From Scenedesmus sp. ARA3 (Eukaryota; Chlorophyta; Chlorophyceae; Sphaeropleales; Scenedesmaceae), in assembly GCA_004335835.1 (NCBI GenBank), contig RWJK01001388.1:45831-109830 (forward strand): a DNA stretch of 64,000 nucleotides, written 5' to 3'. A model generated the notes under the pieces. It was not told the DNA's origin and made no database searches. It saw only the letters and a program-made list of their open reading frames with translations. The translations under genes were made by a program, and so were the position numbers. Each line of letters opens with the position of its first letter. Position 1 is the first letter of the stretch. This document shows positions 25,084 through 37,700 of the stretch, piece after piece.

Positions 25084-25442
25084 AGATCATCCTGGAGGGC
25101 TTCTCCGGCCTGCACCTCTTCAACAGCCGCGTCACCGGCGACAGCGCGCTCTTTGCGGTGCCAGCAGAGCAGCCCAGGAGTGGATCTACATGGAAAGGCA
25201 AGCCCTGGCTGCAGCGTGGCGACTACCGTGCAAGTGCTGGAGGAGGCCTGCCTGTGTCTATGGGTGTGCAGCCTGGGGTTCAGCTGGGTTTGTATCCTGT
25301 GAGGGTTTTAGGGTTTGATATGGAGGCGCGCATGTTGCCGGCGGCTGGCTGCAACTGCAAGAAGCCGCTTGTTACCATGAATGCTGATGCAGCATGGACG
25401 GGTATGAGTGGTGGGGCTGATCTTTTGGAGGGCCTCATTTGA
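21168..25442 (+). CDS. Unrecognised secreted acidic protein with beta-helix-like repeats
   Basis: I do not recognise the family. Proposed exons: 21168-21325, 21754-22150, 22207-22260, 22418-22715, 23057-23247, 23761-24323, 24618-24798, 25086-25442 (2199 nt, 732 residues; phases agree). It starts with a clear signal peptide (about 27 residues: basic MPFLIRQQ, a Leu/Ala core, AANAAAP). A Cys-rich part follows (CILC, CTCTAP, CSC). Two stretches of short alternating beta-strand-like repeats resemble a right-handed beta-helix: GSELHILDDGDLEVEDAGS with VEGGSSISI, and VRGGSSITI, then STLEVKGGSEIILEG. Between them lies a low-complexity acidic linker with DKDGD motifs (about 24000-24110), like thrombospondin type 3 calcium sites. 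An extracellular or cell-wall role is inferred. The last about 80 codons look poorly coding, so the 3' end is uncertain. Confidence 0.55.
21661..21750 (+). repeat. Pure (TGC)30 microsatellite before an acceptor
   Basis: Thirty uninterrupted units, ending three bases before exon 2 of the secreted-protein gene (acceptor cag at 21751-21753). It replaces the usual polypyrimidine tract. Confidence 0.97.
22760..22915 (+). repeat. Imperfect duplication in intron 4 of the secreted-protein gene
   Basis: A block with gtgctgccag, then gtgcacaatt, then cagcaacaagtatgcactcg occurs twice, about 90 bp apart. The second copy ends in a consensus-like donor (ctcgtaagc) and the first does not. Neither copy fits the reading frame model. 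Confidence 0.7.
23232..23700 (+). repeat. Two tandem copies of an exon 5 donor edge plus intron, about 235 bp each
   Basis: The end of exon 5 (DYADD, donor gtgagttg) and about 210 bp of following intron are repeated once starting near 23468 (again DYADD, then gtgagttg). Shared landmarks include gtggcttgcgcaggcatggt and cccagcatctgccgcaacac. Confidence 0.9.
25027..25083 (+). repeat. CTG/TTG microsatellite before exon 8 acceptor
   Basis: Nearly pure CTG run with two TTG changes, running into the ctgcag acceptor at 25080-25085. Confidence 0.9.
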
Positions 25443-27776
25443 GTGCCGTGTTACGCCAGGGCCTCATTTTGAGTGCCGTGTTGCGCGTGGGTGATGTGAT
25501 GTGATGCTGTTGCCAGGACGTGTTGCATGCATGCTAGTTCACCATGGTCGGAGGCTACTGCTGTGTGGAATGCCACTGTAGTGCGTGAATGATGTTTGAA
25601 TGATGAGGCTGTTGGCTGAATTGCAAAAGGAACGGTACACATCAAGAGGGCGGGCATATGCAGGTGACGGTACATTGTGCTCTTGCCTGCACGCGCTACC
25701 ATTGTGAAAGAGTCTAGGTGCTTGCGTAAAGCAGGTGCACTGGCGACAGCATGTCAAATGTTCTACTGGGTGTGATGTGTTGCAGGTTGCACATCTGCCT
25801 GCTGTGTGGCTGTTTTGTTTGGACATAACTGTTTCGGTGGTGGTGCATTCAGTGGTACTTAAGCGGCCTGCTACACCTGACGGTGTATGTCGTTGCTGTG
25901 GCGCGATAGGAACGATATCATAGTTACTTTTGTGTGGGGTGCGGCTATGTGCTGACGCGCATATGTTGATGACATAATTGCAATAGACAGTGTACAGTTT
26001 GAAGCGCTGATGTTTTGGTGCGCTTATCTGCTGTGCCTGCAGATACTTCAGTTGAATGATGTGTGCTGTGCACAATCATTTATTGCAGTACTGCCACAAT
26101 GATGATGTGTCTTATGGGGCTGAATGAAACTAATCGCAGCCGTTGCGAGCGCAGGCTGGTACGGCGCTGCACAACATGAGATTTGCGTAGCTGGTAAAAC
26201 CCAGTTGCATGTCCTCCATGACGAGTTCAGCTTGCATGCACTCATTCAATGATGTCGCCCTGTTGTTGTTTGTTGGCATGCCCCACTGCACAGCACTTTG
26301 GAAGCGCTCAGCGGGAGGCTCCCATGGGCGGGCCCTTGCCCTGGCCAGGGGAGGGCCCTTGCATGCCATGCAGTGCAGCACTGGCAAATTGAGATCGTAC
26401 AACCGCTAGCGTTGTTTGCCTGCAGTGGGTGAGAGTTAGCACAGCAAGGCTGCAACACACAGTGCTGTGTCGGTGTGCAGAGCGCGTGCCACGGTGTACA
26501 GTGTAAGAGCAATGCACTGGCACTGCACATGTGTGCTCTGGCAGCCCAGCCGGCTGCTTGCTCCTCATGAGGCTGATCTGTTGATCAGCACACCGTGTGC
26601 AATGTGACTTTGCATGCCCTCAGGCTGTCAAACCTTCAGGATGTAAAGGTATTGGACGAAGTCATACGGCTCTTGGTGTCAGGTAATTGCATATCTATGG
26701 CCTTTAAGCGCAACGGGAACGGCAAGGCTGGACCAGGAGACCCCGGCCCAAAGCTCCTGATGCGTGTACCCTGGGTACAGTACCACAGCATTGCAAGGTC
26801 ACCTTGCACACAGTGTGGACAGCCTGTGGACAGGCTGAGGCTGCATCAAGCGTCTGACGCTTCCACCATTTAGGAATGTATACACAATTCTGCCAGTATC
26901 ACAGTGGCAACGCAATCAACTGTACACATTCATGGGTGTGGAAATTTTCCACTGCGTGTGGAATGCAATCCACAGTTGCTTTACAGCACCATTCAAGGGT
27001 ACACGGCTTGTGTAACAGCACTGTGTGTGGGATGTTTCAAAACGTTGCTGAAAACTGTAGACAAGCATCATAGGCGTTTAAACAAATTTGAGCGCACGAG
27101 CGCATTGCCGGTGCAACATGCACGCTGAACACATCCACAGCACTGCTGCAGCCAGCTGGTTGACGCACGTGGGTTGACATGTACCAGTCCACACAGCTGC
27201 TGCTGCTGCTGTTGCAGCCAGGCTGTTGGCTCAGGATATGCTGTCGCTGTGGTTGTATACAAACAATAAAGTCCAGTTATTTCATTGATATTTCATCAAG
27301 GTTTTGCAACATTGAAAACAATGCAAGGCTGCTCGCAGACTGAATCAGAAGTTCCACAGGTAGCGATGCTAAGAGATACACGCTATCCTGCAGGCACTAA
27401 CACGTCCTTCAGAACACCAAACGACGTAGTGACGCAAGTGAAGTGCAGTTGAGCACGTCCTGCACAGCTGGCAAGCGTTTCAGAAGATGTATGCCCAGCC
27501 AGGTTCAGCCACACCGTCAGCGGAACGGCTGCCTTCGATAAACCATTCGAGTCGACGATCGCCAACAGTTGAAACAGTTGTTTATGCGTCAAGCGCTGTG
27601 CGCAGCACCCATGCATCAAGCCCCAAAACCGCAGCGGGCGCCAAAATGTGTTGCGTGCATTCATGAGCGTCCGTGGCCACGGTTCGATAAGATTATTGTT
27701 TCAGTGCTGTGAAAGTGTCCGTTGGTACCCAACGGGCTGCATTTCGCAAGCCGCCGCATCCAGAGAATGAGAAGCC
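25443..27776. other. Gene-poor stretch
   Basis: Begins with a short imperfect duplication (gggcctcatt, gagtgccgtgtt, at 25432-25486). It otherwise contains only short open frames in several phases with no family resemblance. It may be 3' UTR of the secreted-protein gene and promoter of the next one. Confidence 0.35.
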
Positions 27777-29481
27777 ATGGCCGGTCCTGTCTGCCACATA
27801 CCGTTTGCACACCATGATAATCACTTTGGGCCCCACCCGGGGCACCCAACAGTGGTGGGTTTCCACCAGGCGCAGCAGCGCAGGGACAGTCATGGCAAAG
27901 AGCAGCCCAGCTCGGCCGTGGCTCGCGGCCGCAGCTTGCTCTCAGAGTTACTGTTGAAAGAAGAAGGTTCTCGTCACTTCGAGGAGGCCAGCTGCTGCAG
28001 CATGGACGCGTGCAGCTCAGACACCGAGGAAGACGACGCGTCTCTTGGGTGGGGGTCCTTCTGCCGGGATATGGAGGTTGAGAGGCTGGAGCGTCTCACA
28101 GACAGCACGCTGGGGTCTGGCGAAAGTGACACCTGCTCTGCGAAGAGCCAACCAGTCCCCATCCCGTCCATCACCCACAGGTGGGTGCGCTTGACGAGTC
28201 AGTTACACCCGCTGCGCCAGAATATGCACTGCATGCACGAGCTTTTGCCTTGGAACGTGTTCGCGACGTGTCTGGGGTTGGTCGCTGCAGCAGTCGCACG
28301 TGCGCCTGCCATTCCGGGACCTCAGCTGACCAGTTGCCCTTGCTGCTGTGCCTGCCTGCTCCTGCAGCTACTTCAAGGACGAGATGCAGCGAGCAGCGCT
28401 GGAGAAGCTCAACCAGAAGCGCAAGTGGTACCAGCAGCAGCTGGAGGCGGAGCGCATGATGAGCAAAAGCATTGCCAAGAGCAAGCAGGTGGGCCGGAAC
28501 GGCGCAGGATGGCTGCCAATGGCTGATGATGTACTAAGGGGCTTCCAACACCCCGTGCGCTTTGCGCTCGTACTAAAGCCGGTATGCGTCCCTGCTGCTG
28601 TGGGCATGTGTAATCGCCGATCGCTGCATGGCGCCCCTGCTAGTTGCCTCCAGCACACAGCAGCGCAGCTACTGCTGCTGCTGCTGCTTCCGGCAGTAAC
28701 TCTCCTGCAAGGCGTTGCCCGTCTCTCAACCAGCTGCTTGTCGGCTGGCGTTCGATAAGCAGGCTGTCCCGGCCTAACGGCACATCAGGCTGTCACAAGT
28801 ATGCCAGGCCTGGCTCATCTTCCAGCAACACCGTCACCAAGCAGTACAGCCCGCCAACATGGCGTGGCAGTTCCTGCAAGTAGTGATCGGCTCTGGATCG
28901 TAGGGAGGGGCTGCCACCCCTTTTCCACAAAACCAAATGGCACATGCAGCTAACAAACCTGCAACCGGCCGTGTTGGGCGTCAAGCAGCCCCATGCGCGC
29001 TATCCTTGCGCAGCATATGTGCTTGCTGCAAAGCCTTCCAGGGGGCGCACATAGATCTTCTGCTATTGTTCAGCACCTGCCTGGCGTGCTGTTGCAAAGC
29101 GTGTGTGAAAGCTCATGGGCCTGCTACCCTGTCTTAAGTTACACCTGTCTGGCAAGCAGGCTGGTAATTTCGCATGTAATTGTGAAGCTAATCTTTATGC
29201 AGCAAGCTGGCGCCATCATGATGATCATGCTTCCAACACACACAACATGCCGTGTAATGTTTGTATTGTTTGCTGCCCTACATGTTCGAGTGGCATACCT
29301 GCGCAGCAATGGTGGCAGGAGAATGCGCTGCAGCACTCTGCCTGCTGCCAGCTCCTGCTGCCCCTGCTCTGCTGACGCTGTCTCTCTGCCCTGCTCCTGC
29401 TTGCTGTGCTGTGCTTTCCTGCAGGCTTCTGTTGCTGCCAAAGGCAACAAACCCATCGGCCGGCCTGGCGCGCCAGTGTGA
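27777..29481 (+). CDS. Unrecognised coiled-coil protein
   Basis: I do not recognise this protein. Exons 27777-28180, 28368-28488 and 29425-29481 give 582 nt (193 residues) with matching phases and canonical GT-AG ends. The start has a strong context (gccATGG). The first exon is hydrophilic: a His/Pro-rich N-terminus, then an acidic Ser/Asp/Glu stretch (SSDTEEDDASLGWGSF, DMEVERLERL). Exon 2 is a charged helix likely to form a coiled coil (MQRAALEKLNQKRKWYQQQL, EAERMMSKSIAKSK). The tail is short and basic (KGNKPIGRPGAPV). There is no signal peptide or membrane segment. Exon 2 is the best-supported part; the long second intron (936 bp) could hide another exon. Confidence 0.5.
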
Positions 29482-32400
29482 GGCCAGCAGCTCTTGAGGA
29501 TGCCCCGCGTGCAGCAATGCACGCGCAGCACGGGCCACACCACCCACCCCGCAATCAGCAGGGGCAGGATGCTTCTGCCTTCAGCGGTCAGCACCCGTTG
29601 CTGCGGCATGTGGCGTTCATAAAGCGCCTAGCTGCGTGTGTGTGTTGCATCCGATCATTACCATCCCTGTGTGGTGTTGATAGGTGCGCTTTGCTGAGGC
29701 AGCGGTGGCGGTGTGTGCGTCTCAGCTACTGTGGTTCCCCCAGTTTTGTCGGGCACGCTGCGTTTGTGGACGTACTGTGCGCTGTTGCTGCTGGCTTGTT
29801 GCACGCGCTGACAAAGCGTGGCTGCAGGCGGCAGTATGCGCCAGCGTTGTTGTCAGTGCAGTTGTGCCTGGTGGGGGCACTCCTGCTAGGAGACGCGTGC
29901 TTGCGAGAGACCTTCTTGCACTCGCTAGCTGTTGCGCTGGTGTTGCTAGGGCCGGCTTTACCAGGCTGTGCGGCAAAGCGCAGAGCCTCTCTAGCAACAC
30001 CAGCGCAACACTCACTCATGTGGGGTGTCTCTGCCTGCCGTCGTTCTTTACTGCTGACACTCTCTTTGATCACCGTGCCCTGTCGCTGTTCCTGGCGCAG
30101 GGCTGTACCATCATGTCGTGATGCTGTGTGCATGTGCTGGCGGCGCGTGCCTCACACACCGCGCTTCTGCTCGTGTGTGCGTTGCCGCTGCGCTTGTCAC
30201 GCCTGCGTGGCCATGCCTGTGCTGCCTCTGCCCGCTTCCTGCGCTGCTGTTGGTGCGCGGTTGCGGCTTCTACCTCAATCCCCATGAGTGTGTGTGCATG
30301 AGTGTCTGCATTGGACCCTGGCACTGCTGATTGCAATCAAAGTAGGAGTAGTGTACTATCACATAGTAGCTACTTTCTGTGTTGGACTCATTGTGGTGAC
30401 CAGTGTGCCTGTGTCGTGGCTGTATCCTGACCTTTTTGGGGCAAGCGAGTGTGGTGCCTGCGCCCACTCGTCCACGGCCAGGCATGCTGTGTGTTCCATT
30501 CTTGCCACTAGTGCTGCAACCAAGGCTGTGCTGTGCTGCGTCCTGCATGCAGCTGCCGGCTGTGTTGTGTTGCATTGCTGTGTTTTGCAGGCAGCCGCCG
30601 GCATGTCGCCCAGTGAAATTGGTTAGTCTGCTCCATTTTTTACGCTGTCGTGCACACTGCCGGCACAGCGCGTGTGTGGAGGGCTTGTTAGTCCTGCCCG
30701 CCTGTGTGTGTGGCGTAGGTACCCAGTTCCTGTGTCTATGCGAGTATCTATTGCTGGATATCTGTCGTATGTGCAGATGGATAACAAGCAGCCGGTTGTT
30801 TGTGCGTTTGATCAAACAGTACAGTACAGCATTGGACAATGCATCAAACCCACAGTGCCACAAGCACAGTTTGAGGAGCATGTGCGCGTTGCAGGCGTTG
30901 CATTCAGCACGCGGCGCGCGCCGCGCGCTGGCAGTGTTGTGAGCCACTCTCGCGCCAACAGCATTACTTGCTGCATATCATGATCAACACAGGTGGCAAT
31001 TGTGTGACCGGTGCTGCATTCCAGTAGGCACTGTGATCTTTGGCGGCAGATCTCCCAGGCAGAGTGTGATGCTTGCAGGATGTGTGTGAGGGCAGGCGCA
31101 GCTGGGTGTGTGAGGCTGGGGTGAGCTGGCAGCGCTGCTTGCGGCTGCCGGCTGCTCCTGGCCGACTCTACTAGCGCGCCTGTTGCATTTCATGGCATCT
31201 GTGCCAACCAGCCTTGATCAAGGCAGCTGGCTGGGCATTAGCAGGCTCTCTTGGGCTCTTTTGCTGCATTTGCTTGCACTGTGTGGGGTGGCAGAGGGAG
31301 GTCTGTGTTGCTTGTATAGATGGTGGTACGTGCTGCGGTAGGTCAGGGGTGCAGATGGATGCGGCAGATCCGTGGACATCACGCACAGGCGGGCTGGAGT
31401 CAGGGGCATATATGTGTGTTCAGTCAGGGCGGTGGCTAGGCTGAGCAAGAGAGGCTGGTTTGCAACTGAAGGGCTTTGATGTGCTGAGGGGTGGGGGGTG
31501 TCCGGCCTCTCGATGCATGGGCTGCATCGCACCGTTTTACACAGATCTGCAGAATGGGCAGGGCAGGGACAGGCAGGGGATGACTGTGGTGTGCTTGTGG
31601 AGCAGCTTGGCAGCATTTGTGTCTTGTCCATCGTGTGCGTTGTTTGTCTCATCACGAGGGTGTGCAGGATTTCTTAGCGCAGCATCAGAGAAATACTCTT
31701 CTTTCACAGTAACTGGCTGCGTGGCTGCCGGCCGTACCGGCGGCAGCAGCCGATTGATTGGCAGATGTGTGTACCATACACCAACACAAAGAAAGTGCCG
31801 TGTTGATGAGCTGTGATAGCATGGTTCTTCACAGCTGGTTGCAGCAGTGCGGCGGAGTACGGCAGACAGAGCCAGGAAGTGGTTTGGGGGCTGTTTGGCC
31901 TGACTCGGTCGCGGGTTACTCTGGTGGCGCATTTGCTTTCACGTTTACCGACTGACCTGTTTCATGTCCAACGGCTGAAGGTGGTGTGCCTGTTTGTCTG
32001 CGCTCTCCGCAGTGTATTCTAGCTGGTTTATATCTAGGCACAGAAGGGAGCTTGTCAGGACGATGTCGCGTTGCAAAGTTGTGTTTATAGGTGGCACGTT
32101 GACTGCTGTTTTGTTAGTGCAGCAGCTGATCTCAACGAAGCTGGCGGCGCTTGGCTTTGTTGCACAGCTGGGCTGGGCTTTGTTGCCTGCTGTTACTTAC
32201 AGCCTTGAACAGGGATGCAGTAGAGAAGTAGTAGAGCAAGCGCTACAGTACGTGGATGCAGCTAGTGTGGTGTCCCCACTGCTGCTGGCGCTGCATGGCG
32301 CAGTTACCAGCAGCAGCGAGGGCAGCAGCTGCCACCTGTCATCCTTCAGGTGCTTGTGCCGATAGTGAGTGCTGCTGTGGTATGACATGCGGCCCATGGG

Positions 32401-34312
32401 GTTGATCTGCTGGCTTGGGCAGTTGCCATCCTGCAATTTCTGCTGCATGTTATGACGTGCACACTGTTCGTGGGTCACATGACCTGCGCATAATTATATG
32501 ACGCGCACGTTGCTGCGCTGCATGCGCGACTTGTCTGTGTTTGTTACTTTTGCACAGGGGCGGCTGCTACAGCCACATGTCATGACCGACTGTACAACAC
32601 TAGGGATGGCCTGCTGTGTAGAGCGCAGCATAACAAGTGTATGCAGTCAGGCACAATGCATGATGGCTTTGATGACGCTTGTCAGAGTAGCAGTGATGAA
32701 TGCTGCCGGCCAACGATGCCGCATCAGCGTCTTGTCTCAGTGTGTCGGGCAGAGTGGTCTTGGCTCTGTGTGCGGTGCTGTGTATGATGATGTATGATGA
32801 TGGCCTTCGTGCCCTTGCAGCTGTAACAAGCATGTATGTGAAGCGCTTACACTGGCAGTTGCCAAGACAGCCTGATCAGGCACAGTGTGTTACACCCGCC
32901 GGTGCCGCATATCTCAATGCTGCACGAAGAAGCAGTCAATGCTGCACGAAGAAGCATTTTCTAGATGCATGCTGGTTCATCAAGTCAACTGGCAAGCGCC
33001 CCGCACACGTTGTAGATGTCCAGGTTAGCAGCACTGCTGTACTAGTAGTACCGACTTACATAGAAGACGCAGTTGCATACCTAGGCTGTGATTGACGAAC
33101 ACTCGCATCACCTCAAAACCATCATTTGTTGTGTGTAAAAGCTGTTCTGCACCAAAGTGGGCAGCTGTGCCGGCGGAAAGCAACATAGCAAGCTGCGGCC
33201 CAGCACAACAGTTGATGACAGCTGCTAGTATGCTGCACTGCACACAATGACACGTTTGTGTTTGGAACATTGCAACTGACATGCGTTGCATGCAGTGCTA
33301 CTGGCACAATAACAGCAGGCATGACCAGCTGTCACAGCATAGCAGCCTAGAATAGCGATAGTGCCTGCAACTGCCACGGCGGCTGCCGTGCAAGCGCAAC
33401 CGCGCTGTCATACAACGCCCTGCACGCCACAGTGTTGGCCAACAGCCCTACAGCTATGGTATGCACCGTGCAAACGTGCCGTGACGAAAGCGCAAGACGG
33501 CCTCCGTACTGTACTGGTAGTGGTGGTCGTCAATGCACTGTGCAACAAGCAGCAGTGGCGGCCATCACAGCCAGCCAGCCAGCATGCAAACAAAGCAGAG
33601 CCCCTCACCATCTGCCAGCACGTGCAACAATTGTGCACTCTAGCAGCTCATGGGCCCAGTGCTGACTCAACTGCAGCAAAACACAAACTCATGGCCAAGA
33701 CTCGCTGCAGGCTGCTGCAGTGGCTGGTGTTGCCAGCCAGGCGGCTGCGTGTGCCAGCAGCTGGTTGCAACGCTGAGCGACATGTTGATCACACATAACA
33801 TGTACGCAGCCGCTGATCGCACGCACCAAACAAACACCTGCTACATGCCCAGCAGCAGCACAAACCTCAGGCCTTGTTTATGCCCCTGTGATGCACATGC
33901 CCCAGTCCCTGCCACCCAAATGCTTCTAGTTGCTCTGCATGAATTGATCTCAATAGACACACACCGCCAAAGCTTCCCCAAGCAATGCACTGTCACCTGC
34001 ACATTTAGTACAAACTGTACAACTCCTCGCTCAAAACACGCCGCATTGCACACCATAACCAACAGCAACAGCCACCGACCAATCTCAAAAGAGGGCCCGA
34101 GCCCCACTGCTGGCACAGCGGCTGCCGTCTTGGTTCCACCGCAGATGCACACAAACAATGTACCGCTCACCCAATGTACTGCTCGCACGCAGCAGTACAC
34201 TATCCCGCTTAGTCCATGTACTGCTCCATGTGGCAGTTGCTCCAGCTGAGCTTCATCTCCAGTGTGCCGCTCACCCAATGTACTGCTCCCACATGGCAGT
34301 ACAATGTAGTGC
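29482..34312. other. Long convergent gene-poor stretch
   Basis: About 4.8 kb between two gene ends that face each other. It is TG-rich on the plus strand with many long but Cys-rich open frames (for example 29406-30287) that resemble no family and overlap on several frames, so I treat them as chance. A 21-bp direct repeat (caatgctgcacgaagaagca) lies near 32920-32960. The end from about 34209 carries a copy of the last exon of the next gene. Confidence 0.4.
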
Positions 34313-34715
34313 TTAGTCCATGTACTGCTCCACGTGGCAGTTGCTCCAGCTGAGCTTCATCTCCAGCGTGCCGCTCTCAGCCTCCAGCAGCGGCCAGGTG
34401 TCCTTCAGGTGCCCGTTGCGCGCCACGTCAGCGACAGGGATCTGCAGCTTGCCCAGCAGCTGGTCCTGGAAGCGGCTCTGCAGGAAGAGCGACAGCAGGT
34501 AGCAGAAAGTGTGAGGAGGTGTGTGAAGTGCGAGAGGGTGTGACTAGGATCTGCAGCTTGCCCAGTAGCTGGTCAACAAGGAAGCGGCTCTGCAGGAAGT
34601 GTGAACAAAAGAACGAGCAGGAATCAAGTGTGAGAATGTGTGTGAGGAGGGGTGGATGCGCCACGTCAGCGACGGGGATCTGCAGCTTGCCCAGCAGCTG
34701 GCCCTGGAAGCGGCT
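34209..34715 (-). repeat. Copies of both edges of the last synaptotagmin-like exon
   Basis: The real exon is 34477-34313. Its acceptor edge (SRFQDQLLGKLQI) recurs upstream in the transcript at 34589-34547 and 34715-34658. Its tail, including the stop codon and surrounding bases, recurs downstream at 34270-34209. Both sides of one exon have therefore been multiplied. Confidence 0.9.
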
Positions 34716-37700
34716 CTGCAGGAAGTGTGACCAAAGTTACGCCAAACAATCAGCAACGACTCCCGTAACACTGTGCCCTCTTACTGTGAGGTAGTAGCTG
34801 CAGCACCGACACACCATGCACCAAGATGTGCCCCATGCAAGACCCCTCGAGGCTGCGTGTGGCGTCCAGAATGCCCGCTTGTTTGTCACCCAGTATAAAA
34901 CATTGACATGAACCTGAAGCTTATCAAACCCCGCCCTGGTCATCTGGCAAGACCATCTCCCTCACCTTGCTCAGCTTGAGGTTCAGAGTGGCGTTCAGGA
35001 TGCCTGTCTTGTTTTTCACGCTGAGCGTGAGCACGCTGCCCGCGCTGATCATCACAAAGTCAAACGTCTCGCACCAGCGCGGCGTGTTGTCGTTGAATTT
35101 GACACTGGTCTTCTGCGTCTCGCTGGGCCTGCGGAGTTGGCAGCAGCAGCAGCAGCAGCAGCGGCGGCAGCAGCATGTGCGAGACCGAGGGGCTTCAAGA
35201 GCGCATCAAACGTCAAAAGGCGTGTTGTTGTGGCATCAGCGGTCAGCAGCAGCAGCAGCAGTAGCAGCAGTAGCAATTGCAGGTTCTCCTCATCTACATC
35301 TTCAAACAGAAGGCTGCAAGACAGCTTGAGTGCTGCACAAAACCTACTTCATGTGCGCTGCACCTCCCTGAAAACCACCTGCGCAGGTCATAGGCCACCA
35401 CCAGCATCTCCATGTATGCATCCGGGTTGGTGAAGCTGCCAACAGCCCTGACACCCTAGGCAGCTTCAAACAAACCCCTTGCACTGCGAAGACTCATTGT
35501 TACAACAAGCTGCCCACCTGCGCGGGTCGCAGTCCACCAGCAGCATCTCCACGTATGCGTCCGGGTTGGTGAGGCTGCCTGGCGTGGCCAGCTTGCTGGC
35601 CTTGAAGATGGTCACGGTCAGCAGCCCGCGCTGGAAGTCGTTGATGTTGCTGATGAACTGGCGCGGCCTGCAGGGGCGATCGCGACATGTTATGTTATGT
35701 CATCTGTTGGAATATACGTGTGATGCGGCAGGGTGAGTGATGAGGTATGTGGGTGAGGTTACAGCTGTTGTGTGCAGCAGGTGGCAACTTTACTTTGCTG
35801 TGTTGGGGGATTGAAGGTGTGAAAGAGGGAGCTGTTGATGGTGGCAGGCAGTGCAGTGTAGCATGCGTGAGCCAGTAGTGTAGCATGCGTGAGCCAGGAG
35901 AGATCACATTGCTCCCAGATTGCTTCTGCTGCCTCGGTGTGCATGCAGAGGTAGTTGCGTGCGTCCCAGCGCACTCTGCTTCACAGCATGCAGTGAGCAG
36001 GACATGCAGTTATGGGTTTGCCGCACTGGCCGTATGTAACAAGTACAGCTGTGCTACATTACTTGTCAGTAACACACTCACTTTGGCGGAGTGAAGGGCA
36101 CGTACTGCGCAAAGCCGCCCTTGACTGGTGTGAGCTCGATGTCATCATCAAAGGTGGGGTGCTCAAATGGCATGTACTGCAGCGTGATGTGCATCATGCC
36201 CACAGGCTGCAAGCAGGCAGCAGAAACATGCGGCAACAGCAGTGGTGTCAGCAGTCAGCAGCAGCAGTACATGTCCAAGGGGGTGGCTCGAATGGCATGT
36301 ACTGCAGCGTGATGTGCATCATGCCCACAGGCTGCAAGCAGGCAGCAGAAACATGCGGCAACAGCAGTGGTGTCAGCAGTCAGCAGCAGCAGTACATGTC
36401 CAAGGGGGTGGCTCGAATGGCATGTACTGCAGCGTGATGTGCATCATGCCCACAGGCTGCGAGCAGGCAGCAGAAACATGAGGCAACAGCAGTGTCAGCA
36501 GTCAGCAGCAGCAGTACATGTCAAATGTGGGGTGCTCAAAGCACATGAACTGCAGTGTGATGTGCATCATGCCCACAGGCTGCAAGCAGGCAGCGAAGAG
36601 GTGTGGCAACAGCAGCAGTCAGTCAATGTGGGGCGCTCGAATGACATGTACTGCAGCGTGATGTGCACAATGCCCCACCCACCACATGCCAATGCATGAT
36701 CAACACGGTAGTACTGCAAAACTCAACCCTCGCTGACGCGATTGATAAGTTGAAACAGCACACCTTTGTGCCCTCAACTGCTGTGCTGCCGTTGCCGCGC
36801 AGCACCACCTCCTGCTCCACCAGCACGATCTCCTCCTCTGCCTTCTTTGCGGCCTCCTCAGCTGCCTTCTTAGCTGCGTCCTCCGCCTCGCGCTGCTCCT
36901 TGGTGAGGGCCTTGCGGCGCTTCACCTCTGCAGCAGCAAATCACACAAAAAAGAACACACCGACAGAGTGAGAGGCACACCACTGACTTGACAACAGTGC
37001 GCAGCTAGGAGCACACAGCGCTTGGTGAGCGCCTCGCGGCGCTTCCCCTCTGCGGCAGCAAGGTTGCAGACGCAGCACATTGTCAGGCACAGGAGCGCAT
37101 GTCTGCATAACTGACAGGCCGTCCTCCGCCTCGCGCTGCTCATTGATGAGGGCCTTGCGGCGCTTGGCCTCTGCAACGGCAAGGGTGCACACGTATTGCA
37201 TTGTTGAGAGCAGACAGCGACAGCGACAGCAATAGAGGGATGCATGCTACACAAGAGCAGCGCCTCACCTGCCGCTGCTGCCGCCTTTTTCTCATCTGCC
37301 AGCCGCTTCCATTCAGCCCACAGCGCTTTTTCATCCTCCTCACTCCAAGCCTCAGCAGCCTTAGGCACCCGAGCAGCAGCAGCAGCAGCCGCCGCCGCAG
37401 CCTCGGCGCTGCTGCTGCCGCTGGTGCTCGCCTTCTGTGCTGCTGCTGCCTTCTCTGCTGCCTCCATTTGTGCCGCTGCTGCAGCCTCTGCTGCTGCTTT
37501 GCGCTCCTCTTCGAGGCGCACCTCCTTTGCGGTTTTGGCCACCTGGGTGTTAAATTTGACACAGCACAGAGCTTGTTATGTTTGCAGCATCAATCAGCAG
37601 ACATGCAGGGCAGATAACCATTGCTCGCAGCACAACATATCAGCGTCGGCATGATGTACAAACCTAGCTGGTGCAGCACCAGGTTGCCGGATTCAGCAGA

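Noticed and set aside
25300..25320. Telomere-like gagggttttagggtttg
   Set aside because: Only about one and a half units of TTTTAGGG, with no array; chance or a very old trace.
27693..27893. Minus-strand frame with protein-like composition (VPRVGPKVIIMVCKRYV)
   Set aside because: It is antisense to the start of the coiled-coil gene, which has a better start context and splice sites; kept only as an unlikely alternative.
29406..30287. 293-codon open frame, the longest outside assigned genes
   Set aside because: Extremely Cys- and Arg-rich, overlaps other frames on both strands, and has no domain-like pattern. TG-rich DNA of this kind gives long chance frames.
36206..36680. Regularly spaced repeats resembling a CRISPR array
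   Set aside because: The repeats carry exon edges and CAG runs, the spacers are related to each other, and the setting is a eukaryotic intron.
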